From: Falciphora oryzae
Taxonomy: Eukaryota > Ascomycota > Sordariomycetes > Magnaporthales > Magnaporthaceae
Assembly (NCBI GenBank): GCA_000733355.1
Contig: JNVV01000016.1
Span: 434,190-457,747, forward strand
DNA length: 23,558 bases
Reading direction: 5' to 3'
Shown here piece after piece: positions 1-10,321 of this stretch. The position numbers were made by a program, and so were the translations under genes. The notes below the pieces were generated by a model. It ran no database searches, was not told the DNA's origin, and worked only from the letters and a program-made list of their open reading frames with translations. Numbering within the stretch: the first letter of the stretch is position 1; every line of letters starts with the position of its first letter.

Positions 1-563
1 TTATCGCGTTCGGGTTAACGCGTTTCCGTTCGGTATTAAGGCCGGTAAATCCGTAGCGAAAGCAAAAGCGTAGGACTTTTTGGTATTAGTTAGTGCATTT
101 TTAACCTTTGTAAATATTTTTGCTTTTAATTCCTATAATATCGCTTTGGTTACCGGTCCGTTTTTAGTAACGTCGCGTTTGCGAGCCGTTTTCGCGTCGA
201 CTTTTAATTTCGTTAATTCCGATATTAGTTGCAGGATGTTTAGCAACTTTTTACTAATTACAAAAGGTTTTAATTTATTAATAATTTCGTTTTTTTTCCT
301 TTTAACGGCCGCGCGCCGGTTTTTTATCGTTATCGGTATTCCCCCGCGCGTCCGGAGACGCGTTAGGGGGATCTACCGTTAAGGCGTATCGATTGGCCGC
401 GAGCCCGGAATTGATTTCCATCGATTTTAGGCCCGCGCCGTCGGCGCGCACCCGATGCGGTATCGATCCTGGGTTAAGTCGGGTGCGAGGAGTTCGATTC
501 CGGTGTTAAAATTGAATTATTTCGAAGGGCTGTCCGGCTGCGCGATTTTAAGCTCGCAACGGG
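1..563 (-). mobile_element. Tad1-like LINE (LINE-1) copy 1, 5' part, RIP-degraded
   Basis: This is the minus-strand beginning of a non-LTR retrotransposon, cut by the window edge. It is the reverse complement (about 90% in the outermost 60 bp) of 816-1380, where the plus-strand LINE starts its ORF1. The ORF1 start codon aligned with the ATG at 915 reads ATA here (463-461), a TG to TA change typical of RIP. The frame after it carries many TAA/TAG stops and cannot code. CA and TG dinucleotides are nearly absent. The family assignment rests on the homologous copies at 816-7350 and 10700-12110, which keep diagnostic motifs. Confidence 0.75.
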
Positions 564-815
564 CTTTTTTTTTTTAAAAGAAATTTATTTATTTTACCGT
601 AACCGTTTATATTTATTTATTTGTAATTATTAAAAACTTTAGTAACGGGAAGCTATTTTTAACCCCCATTTTTTATTATAATTTATTAATATTAAACGTT
701 TACCGCTAATAACGGTTTAATAAATATCCAGCCTTTTAATAATATCGATCCCGGTGGTTTTTTTACCGGTCGTTTTCCCGTTAACGTCGGTATTATTTTT
801 TTTTTTTCGTTAAAC
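564..815. other. AT-rich spacer between head-to-head LINE copies
   Basis: This 252-bp stretch separates the two inverted LINE 5' ends. It holds T-runs at both sides (570-580 and 797-807) and no open frame. It is probably what remains of the 5' untranslated leaders, because the T-run plus 'aaaagaaa' next to the left arm resembles the sequence just outside the third LINE-1 copy near 12105-12125. I see no other feature in it. Confidence 0.5.
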
Positions 816-1774
816 CCGTTGCGAGCTTGAAATCGCGCAGCCGGACAGCCCTTCGAGATAATTTAATTTTAATACCGGAATCGAACTCCTCGTACGCGAT
901 TTAACCCAGTATCGATGCCGCATCGGGTGCGCGCCGACGGCGCGGGCCTAAAATCGATGGAAATCAATTCCGGGCTCGCGGTTAGTCGATACACTTCAAC
1001 GGTAAATCCCTTTAACGCGTTTCCGGACGCGCGGGAAAATGCCGACACCGATAAAAAAACAGGCGCGCGGCCGTTAAAAGGAAAAAAAAAACGAAATTAT
1101 TAACAAATTAAAACTTTTTGTAATTAGTGGAAAGTTGTTAGAAATTTTGTAACTAATATCGGAATTAACGAAATTAAAAGTTAACGCGGAAACGGTTTAT
1201 AAACGCGACGTTAATAAAAACAGACCGGTAATTAAAGCGATATTATAGGAATTAAAAGCAAAAATATTTACAAAAATTAAAAATGCATTAATTAATAGCA
1301 AAAAGTTTTACGCTTTTGTTTTCGCTACGGATTTACCGGCTTTAGTACTAAACGGAAACGCGCTAACCCGAACGGGATAATAATACCCGAATACGACGTA
1401 TACTTTCCCGCGATTTATACCGTTAAAAGTTAAACGCGAAATAATTGTGGCCGTAAAAAAAGCGCTAAAAGCAATTAAAAACCAATTGTAAATCGATATT
1501 TAATAAATATTAAATAACTAATTCGGTACGGCGGTACGGGTAACGAAGCGGTTTTAAAACGGAATCGTAATAGTATATTTTTACGCAAACGCAAACGAAT
1601 ATAAAAAAAGGACAATTAGGTAAAAAAAAGTGTTTGGAAATTAATAACGATCCGGGAACGGATATATAACGTAATAATTAAAGGAATAAAATAAATAATA
1701 CTACCGAAAAATTTAAATTAATTGATTCGTAATTTAAACGCCGAAAACCGAAACGCGGAAGTTAAATTGGTATA

Positions 1775-2204
1775 ACGTGGTTCACCAGTGAGTGGGACAA
1801 ACCAGCGAGTGGGACACTTCGAAATCCCATATTAAACGCGATTTTCGACACCCTTGCTAACTTGGCCAATTTAAACCCAAACTTAACTAAATTTAAAAAT
1901 GTTATATTTAACTAAATAGGAAATTTAATTTAATTTTCTTGGATTTTTAGTATTACCCTTTTAGGTTAATTTTCATATTTTACACAGTGTAATATACAGT
2001 GTTGCGAACTAACCTTAAAAGGGTAATAATAAAAATCCAAGAAAATTAAATTAAATTTCCTATTTAGTTAAATATAACATTTTTAAATTTAGTTAAGTTT
2101 GGGTTTAAATTGGCCAAGTTAGCAAGGGTGTCGAAAATCGCGTTTAATATGGGATTTCGAAGTGTCCCACTCGCTGGTTTGTCCCACTCACTGGTGAACC
2201 ACGT
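1775..2204. mobile_element. Palindromic MITE A (Fot1/pogo-related), TA target duplication
   Basis: A 430-bp foldback element starting and ending with ACGTGGTTCACC and flanked by TA (1773-1774, 2205-2206). The two arms are identical for roughly 180 bp and differ only near the centre, so nearly the whole element could form one hairpin. The ends carry two tandem 17-bp units with the code GTGGGAC. The centre (1981-2014) holds the direct repeat CAGTGTAATATACAGTG. It has no coding capacity and would need a transposase supplied in trans. It keeps many CA/TG dinucleotides inside a heavily RIP-mutated LINE, so it probably inserted after RIP or was too short to be a target. Confidence 0.9.
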
Positions 2205-2476
2205 TATATATAGTTAGCCCGTACTTTTTACGGATACGCTATGGTATTAGTACAAATCGGGTTCGTAGTCGCCGCGAACTAAATTTGCAAGTAAAAGTTA
2301 GTAATATAAGCGGAATTATTTAAATGCGAGCCGTTTATACCAAACGCTAAAGCTATTTAATGTTATAATTGTTACGAATAGGGGTATTAACAAAAGTTTT
2401 GTAAAAAACCGGGCCGCTACCCGTATTGCGGAAAACCGCAATATTAAAAAAAAAATTAATACGACGTTTACCTTTA

Positions 2477-2906
2477 ACGTGGTTCACAAGTAAGTGGCGC
2501 ACACAAGCAAGTGGCGCACCTCAAAATCCCATACTAAACGCCGTTTTCGATACCCTTGCTAACTCGGCTAATTTAAACCCAAACTTAACCAAATTTAAAA
2601 AGGTTATATTTAACTAAATAAGAAATTTAATTTAATTTTCTTAGATTTTTATTATTACCTTTTTAAGGTTAGTTGCATATTATACACAGTATATTACACA
2701 GTGTTGCAAACTAACCCCAAAAGAGTAATAATAAAAATCCAAGAAAATTAAATTGAATTTCTTATTTAGTTAAATATGACCTTTGCAAATTTGGTTAAGT
2801 TTGAGTTTAAATTGGCCGAGTTAGCAAGGGTATCGAAAACGGCGTTTAGTATGAGATTTTGAAGTGCGCCACTTGCTTGTGTGCGCCACTTACTTGTGAA
2901 CCACGT
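2477..2906. mobile_element. Palindromic MITE B (Fot1/pogo-related), TA target duplication
   Basis: A 430-bp foldback element, same length as MITE A and with similar arms and loop, flanked by TA at 2475-2476 and 2907-2908. It begins ACGTGGTTCACAAG, and its two tandem subterminal units carry GTGGCGC instead of GTGGGAC at both ends. Arms differ at a few positions (mostly C/T), so it is older or more mutated than MITE A. The central CACAGTATATTACACAGTG lies at about 2685-2703. It splits the zinc-knuckle part of the LINE-1 ORF1. Confidence 0.9.
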
Positions 2907-3062
2907 TAATATAATAAAGTTATATTTAAATACGCACATTGCGGCGAACCGTACCCGGCGTTTAACCGGGGTTACGAAATAACGTAACGGGCGATCGGAA
3001 AAGCGAAAAAAGTATATTAAACCCGGTTAAAAAAAGTTTATATTGGAAGGATTAACTTTTAA

Positions 3063-3479
3063 ATAAATAAAACCTACTATTACTTTTTTTTATTTTCCAA
3101 ACGCGTATACCCCCCGGTACCGGAAAATTACCGAACTTTAGCAAAAGGCGCAAATAAAATTCGGATATAAATAACGACTTTTTAATCCGGTCCCCCGGTT
3201 ACTAAGGACCTGGTAAACCCCGTAAGGATTCGCAGCTATTTAAGGGCTAAACCGCTATATAACCGCTATTTATAATAAATTACGCTTTTAAAGCGAATTC
3301 CAGGTTAATTTAACCCTTAATTACGGTAAACGAACAAATTTAAACGAAAGCAATTGGAAAATAAAAACGAATACCGGCCACGTTAAAGCCGCTATTTTTA
3401 TCCGAGCCGTTACCGATTAAAAATAATATAATCCCGTTTAACGTATAAAAACGCTTATTAAAATCCCTATAGTAATAAC
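3063..3479 (+). other. LINE-1 ORF1-ORF2 junction, RIP-degraded
   Basis: This stretch lies between the recognisable end of ORF1 and the first recognisable endonuclease residues of ORF2. It probably holds the inter-ORF region and the ORF2 N-terminus. I see no intact start codon or motif that would place the ORF2 start. Confidence 0.5.
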
Positions 3480-3975
3480 AATTTTATATTGGAATATGGG
3501 GAAAAAAATGGAAAAAGAAATATATTGCTTTTTAATAAAAAGGAATACGATATAATAGTTATATAAAAACCGGAGTTGAACCGGTACGGAAACCCGAAAA
3601 AACCGGCCGGATGCAATTACGAATTAATATATTACCAAATAAACATAAAATCGAACGCAATATTATACGTTTATTAACGATTAAACCCGGTAACGTAAAA
3701 AAGCCGGAACGGATACGATTAGGTAGCGATTATATTATAAATTTTAATAAAAAATATTAACATTTGTTTAATATATTCGCTAAATTTCCGGGTATTAGGA
3801 AAATAGCATAGTTTTTTAATTGAAATCGAAATAATGCCCAGGGTTCGGAAAAAAGTCAGTCAGTCAAGTCATTACCTTGACTGTGACTGACTTAAAAAGT
3901 CAGGGCCCTTTAACTTTTGGTGACTGACTTGTGACTGACTTTAATGACTTAAAAAGTCACCAAAAAGTCATTTGT

Positions 3976-3978
3976 TAA

Positions 3979-4069
<91 letters not shown>
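3976..4069. repeat. (AAAT)n microsatellite, about 23 units
   Basis: An almost uninterrupted AAAT/TAAA tract of about 94 bp inside the hAT-like element. It abuts the LINE-2 leader fragment at 4070. Read on the minus strand, it follows that fragment as a (TTAT)n tail. Confidence 0.95.
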
Positions 4070-4235
4070 CAGCAGGACCGTATACAAAAAGCAGATATAG
4101 TTTTTACTCCCAGGCTCCGGACCGGGGGCGACACGCACCCGAGGACGAGTTCAAGGGTTTTTACATGTAAATACTACATAGTAGAGGCACCGAGGTCTTT
4201 TATAGATATAACAAACGTATGAATATATATATAAA
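4070..4235 (-). repeat. LINE-2 leader fragment inside the hAT-like element
   Basis: About 165 bp that match 10444-10605 (same orientation) and, inverted, 17615-17775. Shared landmarks are CAGGACCGTATAC, GGCTCCGG, GGGGGCGA, ACGCACCCGA and GGCACCGAGGTCTTTTA. In the other copies this is the 5'-most part of LINE-2, upstream of its 123-bp tandem repeats. Here it stops exactly at the (AAAT)n tract. It is less RIP-mutated than the 10.4-kb copy. Confidence 0.85.
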
Positions 4236-4239
4236 TAAT

Positions 4240-4383
4240 AAATAAACAAACTTAATTGTATTTTTATCAGCATTTTTAACAGCATTTTTATTAGCATTTT
4301 TATTAGCCTTTTTAATAAAAAAAACCCTTTTTTATATGCATATTTTATACCGAATTTATGCAAATTTATGCAAATTTATGCAT
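4240..4383. repeat. Short AT-rich tandem repeats
   Basis: About four imperfect copies of a 15-17-bp unit around CAGCATTTTTA or TAGCATTTTTA lie at 4267-4315. ATGCAAATTT is then repeated at about 4358-4382. They sit between the LINE-2 fragment and the right inverted terminus of the hAT-like element. Confidence 0.6.
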
Positions 4384-7350
4384 TAAATGACTTTTTGGTG
4401 ACTTTTTAAGTCAGTCACAAGTCATTTACAAAAAGTCAAAGTCAAGTCACCATGGTGACTTTGACTTATGACTTTTGACTTTTTTCCGAACCCCGGAAAT
4501 AATAAAAAAAAGTTGGGCAAACGAAAAAATACTATCGATTACGCGTAAATATTTAATATTTTAGCTATCAAATACGAAAATAAAAACGACGAAATAAAAG
4601 GGTTGGATTATTACTTTTAAATAATTTCGATTGATTGCGGAACGGAGCCGTTTCGCAAAAGGAAAACGGAAAAATAGGTATAAAAAAAGGTTAATGCCGA
4701 TTTTAAAAACGATAAAAAAAAGGCGTTATAGCTAATTAAATAATATATTAAAATCGAAAATATAAAAACCTTAAACGATATAAATAATTAAATGCATATA
4801 TTAATAAACCAATTAATTTAAATCGCTAACGAATTAATACCGAAACAAAAAATAATAAATTTTAAACTAATACCGTATTAAAATTCAACGTTTACGAAAT
4901 TAGATAAAGAAATAAAACGGTACTAACGCGTATATATACGGTTAAAAATATAAAAAAGTTACGAAAAATTAAAAGCAGCCGATAAAATTTTTATTAGGGA
5001 AAAAAAAGGCTTTTAACGCATATTAAAAGGAGTTTATTAAAAAGGCGTTAAAAAAATAGGATTTAAAATTTGTTTTTTGGAGTATTAAACGATAGGCGAA
5101 ATTACGGAATTATAAAAAACGGGACCTAATTAAGTTATTGGATTTAAACCGGTTTAAAAAAGGAAATTAAAAGCTAGCGAATTTTTACGTTAATAAAGCT
5201 ATAATTTTAATAGCTAAATTTTATTTTAAGCCGGAAACGGATTTAATAAACGTTACGGATATTACGTTTAAAAATTATACTTTTATTAATTTATTTTTAA
5301 TTAATTACCGAATAAACTTTAAAGGAAACGAAATATTAGCGGTTTTAAAAAAAACCCGGAATTAAAAAGCCCCGAAAGCGGATAATTTACTAAACGGATT
5401 ATTAAAAACGTATAAAAAATTATACTAAAAAGTTATATTTAAAATAGCTAACGCCAATTTCGAATTCGAATATTTTTTAAAGCGTTTCCGAAACGTATTA
5501 ACGGTAGTGCTTTTTAAGTTAAAGAAAAATACGGAAAATAAAAAAATAATAAAAAGGTAGCGATTAATCGCATTTTTTTCGTTTATATTTAAACTTATAA
5601 AAGCGATCGTAGGAATACGGATTGCAATTAAAGCGGAAAAAAAGGACTATTACCGGAAAGGTAAATAGGCAATAAAAAAAACGTAATACCGAATTCGCTA
5701 TTAAATAAATAATAAATACCGTAATAACGGCGTGGAATTACGGCGTTATAATTTTGTTACTATAATTCGATTTATTAAAAGCATTTAATAACCTTAATTA
5801 TATTAAATTTTTTAATACTTTACGAAAATAAAAATTTCCGTTAAAAATAGTTAAATGAATTAAAAATTAGCTAATAGGTAAAACGGTTCGGTTTCGGGTT
5901 AATAAAAATACGTTTACGTTTATATAAATATTAATAGGAATATTACAAAATTTACTACTTTTATTTATATTATTTATTTTATATATCGCATTGTTTTACG
6001 ATAAATTAAAAAAAATATTAGGAATAACGGTAGTTGGTTTCGTTAACGATATTAACTTTTTAGCAATAAAGGGAATTACGGCGGAAACGGCCCGGTTATT
6101 AAAACGGGGTTGGGATACGTGCTAAATATAGGCAAAAAAGATAAAAATAACGTTTAACGCGGCTAAAATTAAGGTATTTCATTTTATTAAATCCTTAAAC
6201 CGGACCCGGGTCCGTACCGGAAATATATAAATGCAATTAACGTTATTAGCGAAATTTTTAAAAATTTGGTTAAATTATAAATTAAATTTTAACGTTTATA
6301 TTAAATAAATAAAAAGCAAATAAAAAAGATAATAGTTTACGGTAATAAAATTCGTAACGGTAACGTAAAAGAATAGCTTCGCACGCGCGAAATAATTGTA
6401 CGCGGTCGTATACCGTAATATATTAGTTTATAAAGCGGTAATTTACTATTTATTAACGAAATTTTAAAATCGGCCCCGGAACGCAGTTAAAAAAATGGCG
6501 AAAAAATAAAAAATATATTTTAAAATGGTAATTGGAGTTTATAAAGCAATTTCGTTAGCATATTTTAAAATACAAACCTACGTGCCGTTTTTGGATTTAT
6601 ATTTAAACGAAAAGATTATAAATACGGAAATAAATAGGAAAAAACCGGAATAACGTAACGCATTAACGAAATAATAGCGAAAGTACCGGACCGTTTTTAA
6701 AAATTCGGGTATAAAAAACGAAAAAAAAGCCCTATTTTTAAAACGGATAAACGAAAAAAAAATAGGCAATACGATAAAACCGGCCCGAAATAATGTTAAA
6801 ACCGAAATAAATACCCGTTTTTTACAGAAAGGATTAAAAATTTAAATATAAATACGTAAAGCGTTAAAATTTTAACGTAATAATAAAATAAAAATTAAAA
6901 ATTAAAAATATAACGGTAATAGCGAAAAAAACGAACCGGTATAAAACCGCGTACTTAACGGATAACCTTTTATTTACGGAAAAAATGGTTAAATATTACG
7001 AAAGGATATTAAAAGCATATAATTTGGTAATAATTTAAATTAAAACGGAACGATTAGGGTTAAATTCGTTTTTATTTAATAAAAACGTATCCGATACGGC
7101 GACGTTATTATACGAATATAATAACGGATAAAAGGAAATAGCGTAATACGTATTAATTTAATGCGTTTAATGGAATAAATAGCGGGAAAGTACCGGGTTA
7201 ACGTAAATAAATAATTAAAAAGCGTATTTCAAATGGTAAAAAATAAAAGGCATACAGTTTAAAAAAATAATACGTATAATATTTCGTATAAAAAAATTAT
7301 TAAATTTTAAAGCGGTTAAAAAAATAAAAAAAAAACGTATAAAAAAAAGG

Positions 7351-8298
7351 AAAAATAACGCTATTAAACCAAAAACGAACCGAATTAAAAAAAATTATAA
7401 AAAAGCAAACGAAAGCATTATACCCGAAAAGCGAAAAAAAAAATTACGTAAATACCAACGTTACGTAACCGAGCCGTTATAAAAAAAAACCAAAGAAATT
7501 ATTTAAAAAGGGTAGTAAAAAAACGATAATGGAAGCTATTATCGTTTATATCCCGCTTTATTTTATTAGAAACGTTTTCCGGGTATTTTAATAGTATTTT
7601 ATCGAAAACGTTTTCGGTAACGTTTTACCGAAAGGAAATTTAAAAAATACCGTAAAATTAGCGGATTAAAAGCGGATAATAAAAGCGAAAAAACAAATAC
7701 CTACCCGTATTTTAGCCCGTTTAAAAGCTAATTTTTATATTCGAATGCGATTTTTTATATTTTATTTAGTAACGATCCTTTCGGCCTAACCCGATATAAT
7801 TTAACCTGGGGGTATTATATTACCGGAAAAAGAACGGATTAAACCCGAATTACTAAAAGTAGTTATAATAACGAAAGTATTTTTAAAATTGGCAAAAAAC
7901 GAACGGCTAAACCCGGCGGCAAAAGGAATACCGAACCGTTTAAAAATGGTTTTCGAAATACGGTAATATTTAGCGATTGCATATTTTAAACCGGTATAGC
8001 GAGTTTGGAAAAAAAAATATTAGGATAAAATAAATAACGGTTTGGAATAAAAGCGGTATATATTTTAGTAGCAATATGGATATTCGCAAACGCAATATCG
8101 CGGTTTGTATTAATTTTAAATAGGGATTGCATATAGCGATAATAGGTACAAAAAATAGCGGTAATTTGGTTTTTGGAATTAGTAAAAAGCTACCGCAACG
8201 GGAATGAAACGTTAGCGACGAAATCGCAAACGGATATTAAAAGGAAGCGATTAATTTAAACGTAAATATTACGCAATTAAATGCAATTTATATAGGTA
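7351..8298. other. RIP-degraded AT-rich stretch, no identifiable gene
   Basis: This may be the LINE-1 3' region or an unrelated relic. It contains two small perfect hairpins: ACGATAAT/ATTATCGT at 7523-7545 and TTTCGGTAA/TTACCGAAA with a 4-base loop at 7612-7633. The plus-strand frame from about 7828 to 8297 is open if every TAA/TAG is taken as a mutated Gln codon. In RIP sequence that is weak evidence, and I recognise no motif. Confidence 0.5.
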
Positions 8299-8726
8299 AC
8301 GTGGTTCACCAGTGAGTGGGACAAACCAGCGAGTGGGACAGTTGGAAATCTCATACTAAACGCCGTTTTCGACATCCTTGCTAAATCGCCCAATTTGTAT
8401 CCGAATTCGATGAAATTTTAAAATTAAGGTTTTAACTATATAGCCGATTTTATGTAATTATCTACAAATTTGTAACCTTAACCCGGGTGAGATATTAAAA
8501 ATGCAGGAGTTAAATTAACGCATTTTTTTATATCTCGCCCGGGTTAGGGTTACAAATTTGTAGATAATTACATAAAATCGGCTATATAGTTAAAACCTTA
8601 ATTTTAAAATTTCATCGAATTCGGATACAAATTGGGCGATTTAGCAAGGATGTCGAAAACGGCGTTTAGTATGGGATTTCCAACTGTCCCACTCGCTGGT
8701 TTGTCCCACTCACTGGTGAACCACGT
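8299..8726. mobile_element. Palindromic MITE C, TA target duplication
   Basis: A 428-bp foldback element flanked by TA (8297-8298, 8727-8728). It begins ACGTGGTTCACCAGTGAG and carries two GTGGGAC units at both ends, the same code as MITE A. The outer ~110 bp resemble MITE A. From about 8395 inward the sequence is unrelated to A, B and D, and the CACAGTG loop is missing; arms here pair through CCCGGG-containing sequence around 8480 and 8539. Arms are almost identical over about 190 bp. No coding capacity. Confidence 0.9.
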
Positions 8727-9235
8727 TAAAGCTTTTGGTAATTGAAATTACTATATTAGTAAAACCGGAGACGGAGCGGAAAAAAGCAGGATAAAAAGAG
8801 TTATATATAAGTTTTATAATAATATTAGCGTATAATACCGGCACCGTTAATGCCGTTAGCGAAACGTTAAAAATAATTAACGTATATTTTGTACGAAGGA
8901 TTGGGAAATTAGCGAAGCGGAATATAAAAAACAACGGGGCGGTAAATATATATTATATCGTTGTAAAAAAACGCAATTATCGGGGATTTTAACCGCCGGT
9001 AAATATTCCAATTAATTATACAAACGGTAAGGTTAGGAAAAAAAAAGGAAATTAGTTATAAAACCGGGAAAAAAACGGAGCAAAGCCGTATTTATAACTT
9101 TAATATAAAAGTTTTAAACGCCGTTACCTAAACCGCTGTCGCTTAAACCGTTACCGTCGTTTTCGTCCGTAAACGGAAAGCGATTGCGAAAACGATTACT
9201 ACCGCTATTATTACTATTACTATTGCTATTAGTTA

Positions 9236-9520
9236 TGTAACAAGGGGTTAAAAACGGCTTGGAAAAGGATCTCTATATTGCAGATAATCTTTCTATAGGC
9301 TCAAAGGATGCTTGAGGAAAAAGGAATCTCTCATGGAAGACATAGGAGATGGCAGGGTTTATATAAACCACCCTGTGATCCGTGCGAAGTATCGAGTCCA
9401 TGATTCACACTGCCCTTCCGGCCTTCGGCATTTGGGCCTCGGGGCCGTTGGGCACCTATACCGGTTCCCGGACCTTCTGTGGGGCCGATTAGGTGAGTTC
9501 GCAGGTTCTTCCGTGTGACA
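9236..9520. mobile_element. Solo LTR, 285 bp, with 5-bp target duplication AGTTA
   Basis: Starts TGTAACAAGG, ends TTCCGTGTGACA, and is flanked on both sides by AGTTA (9231-9235 and 9521-9525). This is the structure left when the two LTRs of a retrotransposon recombine. The length and TG...CA ends suit a Ty1/copia-type or short gypsy LTR. A TATA-like TTTATATAAA lies at 9357-9366. Base composition is near normal, with plenty of CA and TG, in sharp contrast to the RIP-mutated LINE-2 on both sides. It has no coding content; the small open frames in it are chance. Confidence 0.88.
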
Positions 9521-10075
9521 AGTTATAATAGCGGGAACGGCGCGGCTATCGCCCGTAATTCCGTTACCGGGATTGCTACCGCGACCGCTACTACTACTAC
9601 GGCGGGGAAATTTAAAAGCTTTATTTTTAAAAGCTATGTTATAAAAAAATAGGAAACGGAAAGGAAACGAAGCGCAAACAAGCAAAAATTTAAATGCAAG
9701 CAGGGAAAAAAAACGCGGGCAAAAAGGTATGACCGGAAATAGTAGTAAAAAAAAAGCGAAAAGGAAAAAAAAAAAAGGAAAAAAAGCCTTTTATAATTAG
9801 GAAAAACAAGGCCGGTAGAAACCCGGATCCGGAAAAAAAATAAAAGGAAGTTACCGTTAAAAATTATAACGTATAATAACGTAATAACAAAAAAAAAGTT
9901 ATTTAAATAACGCGATTTAAAAAAAGGGAAACAATTAATAAAAAAATTAAATGCAAGCTATAAAAGCAGATTCGAACCGTACGCGAAATAACGGCCCCGG
10001 AAGCGGGCATTTATTAAAAGCTAAATCATTTAAAATTACGAAGCAAAACGCCGGACCCGAAAAGCCCGCCCGCGG

Positions 10076-10321
10076 CTAAAACCCGGAGTAAAGCCGGGCT
10101 AATTTATATAAAAAAGCTATATTAAAACGCTATAATATGAGTACTAATACAAACGTTTCGTTACGAAAACGAAACCTAATACTAAAGCGCTGCCCCGGTT
10201 GGGACCCGGAGCGGAACCAGGCCAATTTACGCGGAAAAGCTATATTAAAACGCTATAACATAAGTACTACTATAGCCGTTTCATTACGAAAGCGAAACCC
10301 GGCACTAAAGCGCTGCCCCGG
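10076..10321 (-). repeat. Two 123-bp tandem units in LINE-2 leader (RIP copy)
   Basis: The unit boundary GCTGCCCCGG recurs with a spacing of exactly 123 bp (10193 and 10316). Shared internal landmarks are AGCTATATTAAAACGCTATAA and GTACTA. The same period occurs in the plus-strand copy at 17892-18137. Confidence 0.85.

Larger units (their letters stand above)
915..3062 (+). pseudogene. LINE-1 ORF1 (gag-like, CCHC knuckles), broken
   Basis: ORF1 of a Tad1-like LINE encodes a nucleic-acid-binding gag-like protein that coats the element RNA. The start MPHRVRADGAGLKS at 915 matches MPQMARAGGAGLKS in the third copy (ATG 12001-11999), which supports this start. A CX2CX4HX4C knuckle is at 2361-2402 with His changed to Tyr (TAT at 2385-2387). 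A second, atypical knuckle of the 'C..C..PHPAF.RGC' type is at 2931-2975 with first and last Cys changed to Tyr. All these pieces are in one frame even though two MITEs interrupt the gene, because each insertion adds 432 bp (430 plus TA). Without them the frame is about 428 codons. The many internal TAA/TAG codons fit RIP of CAA, CAG and TGG. Confidence 0.8.
3836..4495. mobile_element. hAT-like non-autonomous element with GTCA-rich termini
   Basis: An insertion in the LINE-1 endonuclease region. The ends are inverted (GGGTTCGGAAAAAAGTCA at the left; its complement ends near 4494). The inverted similarity extends inward to about 3972 and 4384, with many GTCA/TGAC subterminal motifs of variable spacing. 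GAAATAAT occurs directly outside both ends (3828-3835 and 4496-4503), an 8-bp duplication as expected for hAT elements, and the left end contains CAGGG. The outermost few bases do not mirror each other (GCCCAGGG against CGGGG), so the exact ends are uncertain. The interior has no transposase. It holds a (AAAT)n tract and a LINE-2 leader fragment. It keeps CA/TG and is less RIP-mutated than its host. Confidence 0.65.
816..7350 (+). mobile_element. Tad1-like LINE (LINE-1) copy 2, near full length, RIP-degraded
   Basis: A near-complete non-LTR retrotransposon of the fungal Tad1 type. It runs from a 5' leader through ORF1 (gag, zinc knuckles) and ORF2 (endonuclease, reverse transcriptase, C-terminal Zn-binding region). 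With the inserted MITEs at 1775-2204 and 2477-2906 and the hAT-like element at 3836-4495 removed, the length is about 5.0 kb, as expected for the family. The 3' end is not defined; I stop where recognisable ORF2 sequence stops. RIP signature is extreme: CpA is nearly absent, TpA abundant, CpG kept. Every reading frame is broken many times, so the copy is dead. Confidence 0.85.
3480..7350 (+). pseudogene. LINE-1 ORF2 (endonuclease-reverse transcriptase), broken
   Basis: ORF2 of a Tad1-like LINE nicks the target DNA and copies the element RNA there. An endonuclease (EEP/APE-type) start is readable near 3480-3700, with EYDIIVI followed by a RIP stop and then KPELNRYGNPKKPAG. The reverse transcriptase core is at about 5370-6250. 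It includes NGLLK near 5394 and the active-site box VVGFVND at 6030-6050, where the expected FVDD reads F-V-N-D; GAC to AAC is a TG to TA change. The C-terminal region at 7021-7160 has GLNSFLF and a Cys/His array typical of fungal LINE termini, with Cys residues turned to Tyr. RT and C-terminal parts are in different frames, so at least one indel exists besides the many stops. The hAT-like element at 3836-4495 interrupts the endonuclease part. Confidence 0.85.

Noticed and set aside
491..503. GAGTTCGATTCCGG resembles a tRNA/SINE B box
   Set aside because: No A box at the right distance, no cloverleaf, and it lies within the LINE-1 leader in the antisense direction.
3949..4134. Minus-strand open frame with repeated LFIY residues
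   Set aside because: It is only the translation of the (AAAT)n microsatellite.
7828..9065. Long plus-strand frame that would be open if all TAA/TAG were former Gln codons
   Set aside because: In RIP sequence every TAA or TAG can be read this way in any frame, and no family motif supports it; other frames look equally open.
9312..9685. Two overlapping open frames in the solo LTR
   Set aside because: They overlap on opposite strands, cross the LTR border or lie within it, and have no recognisable domain.
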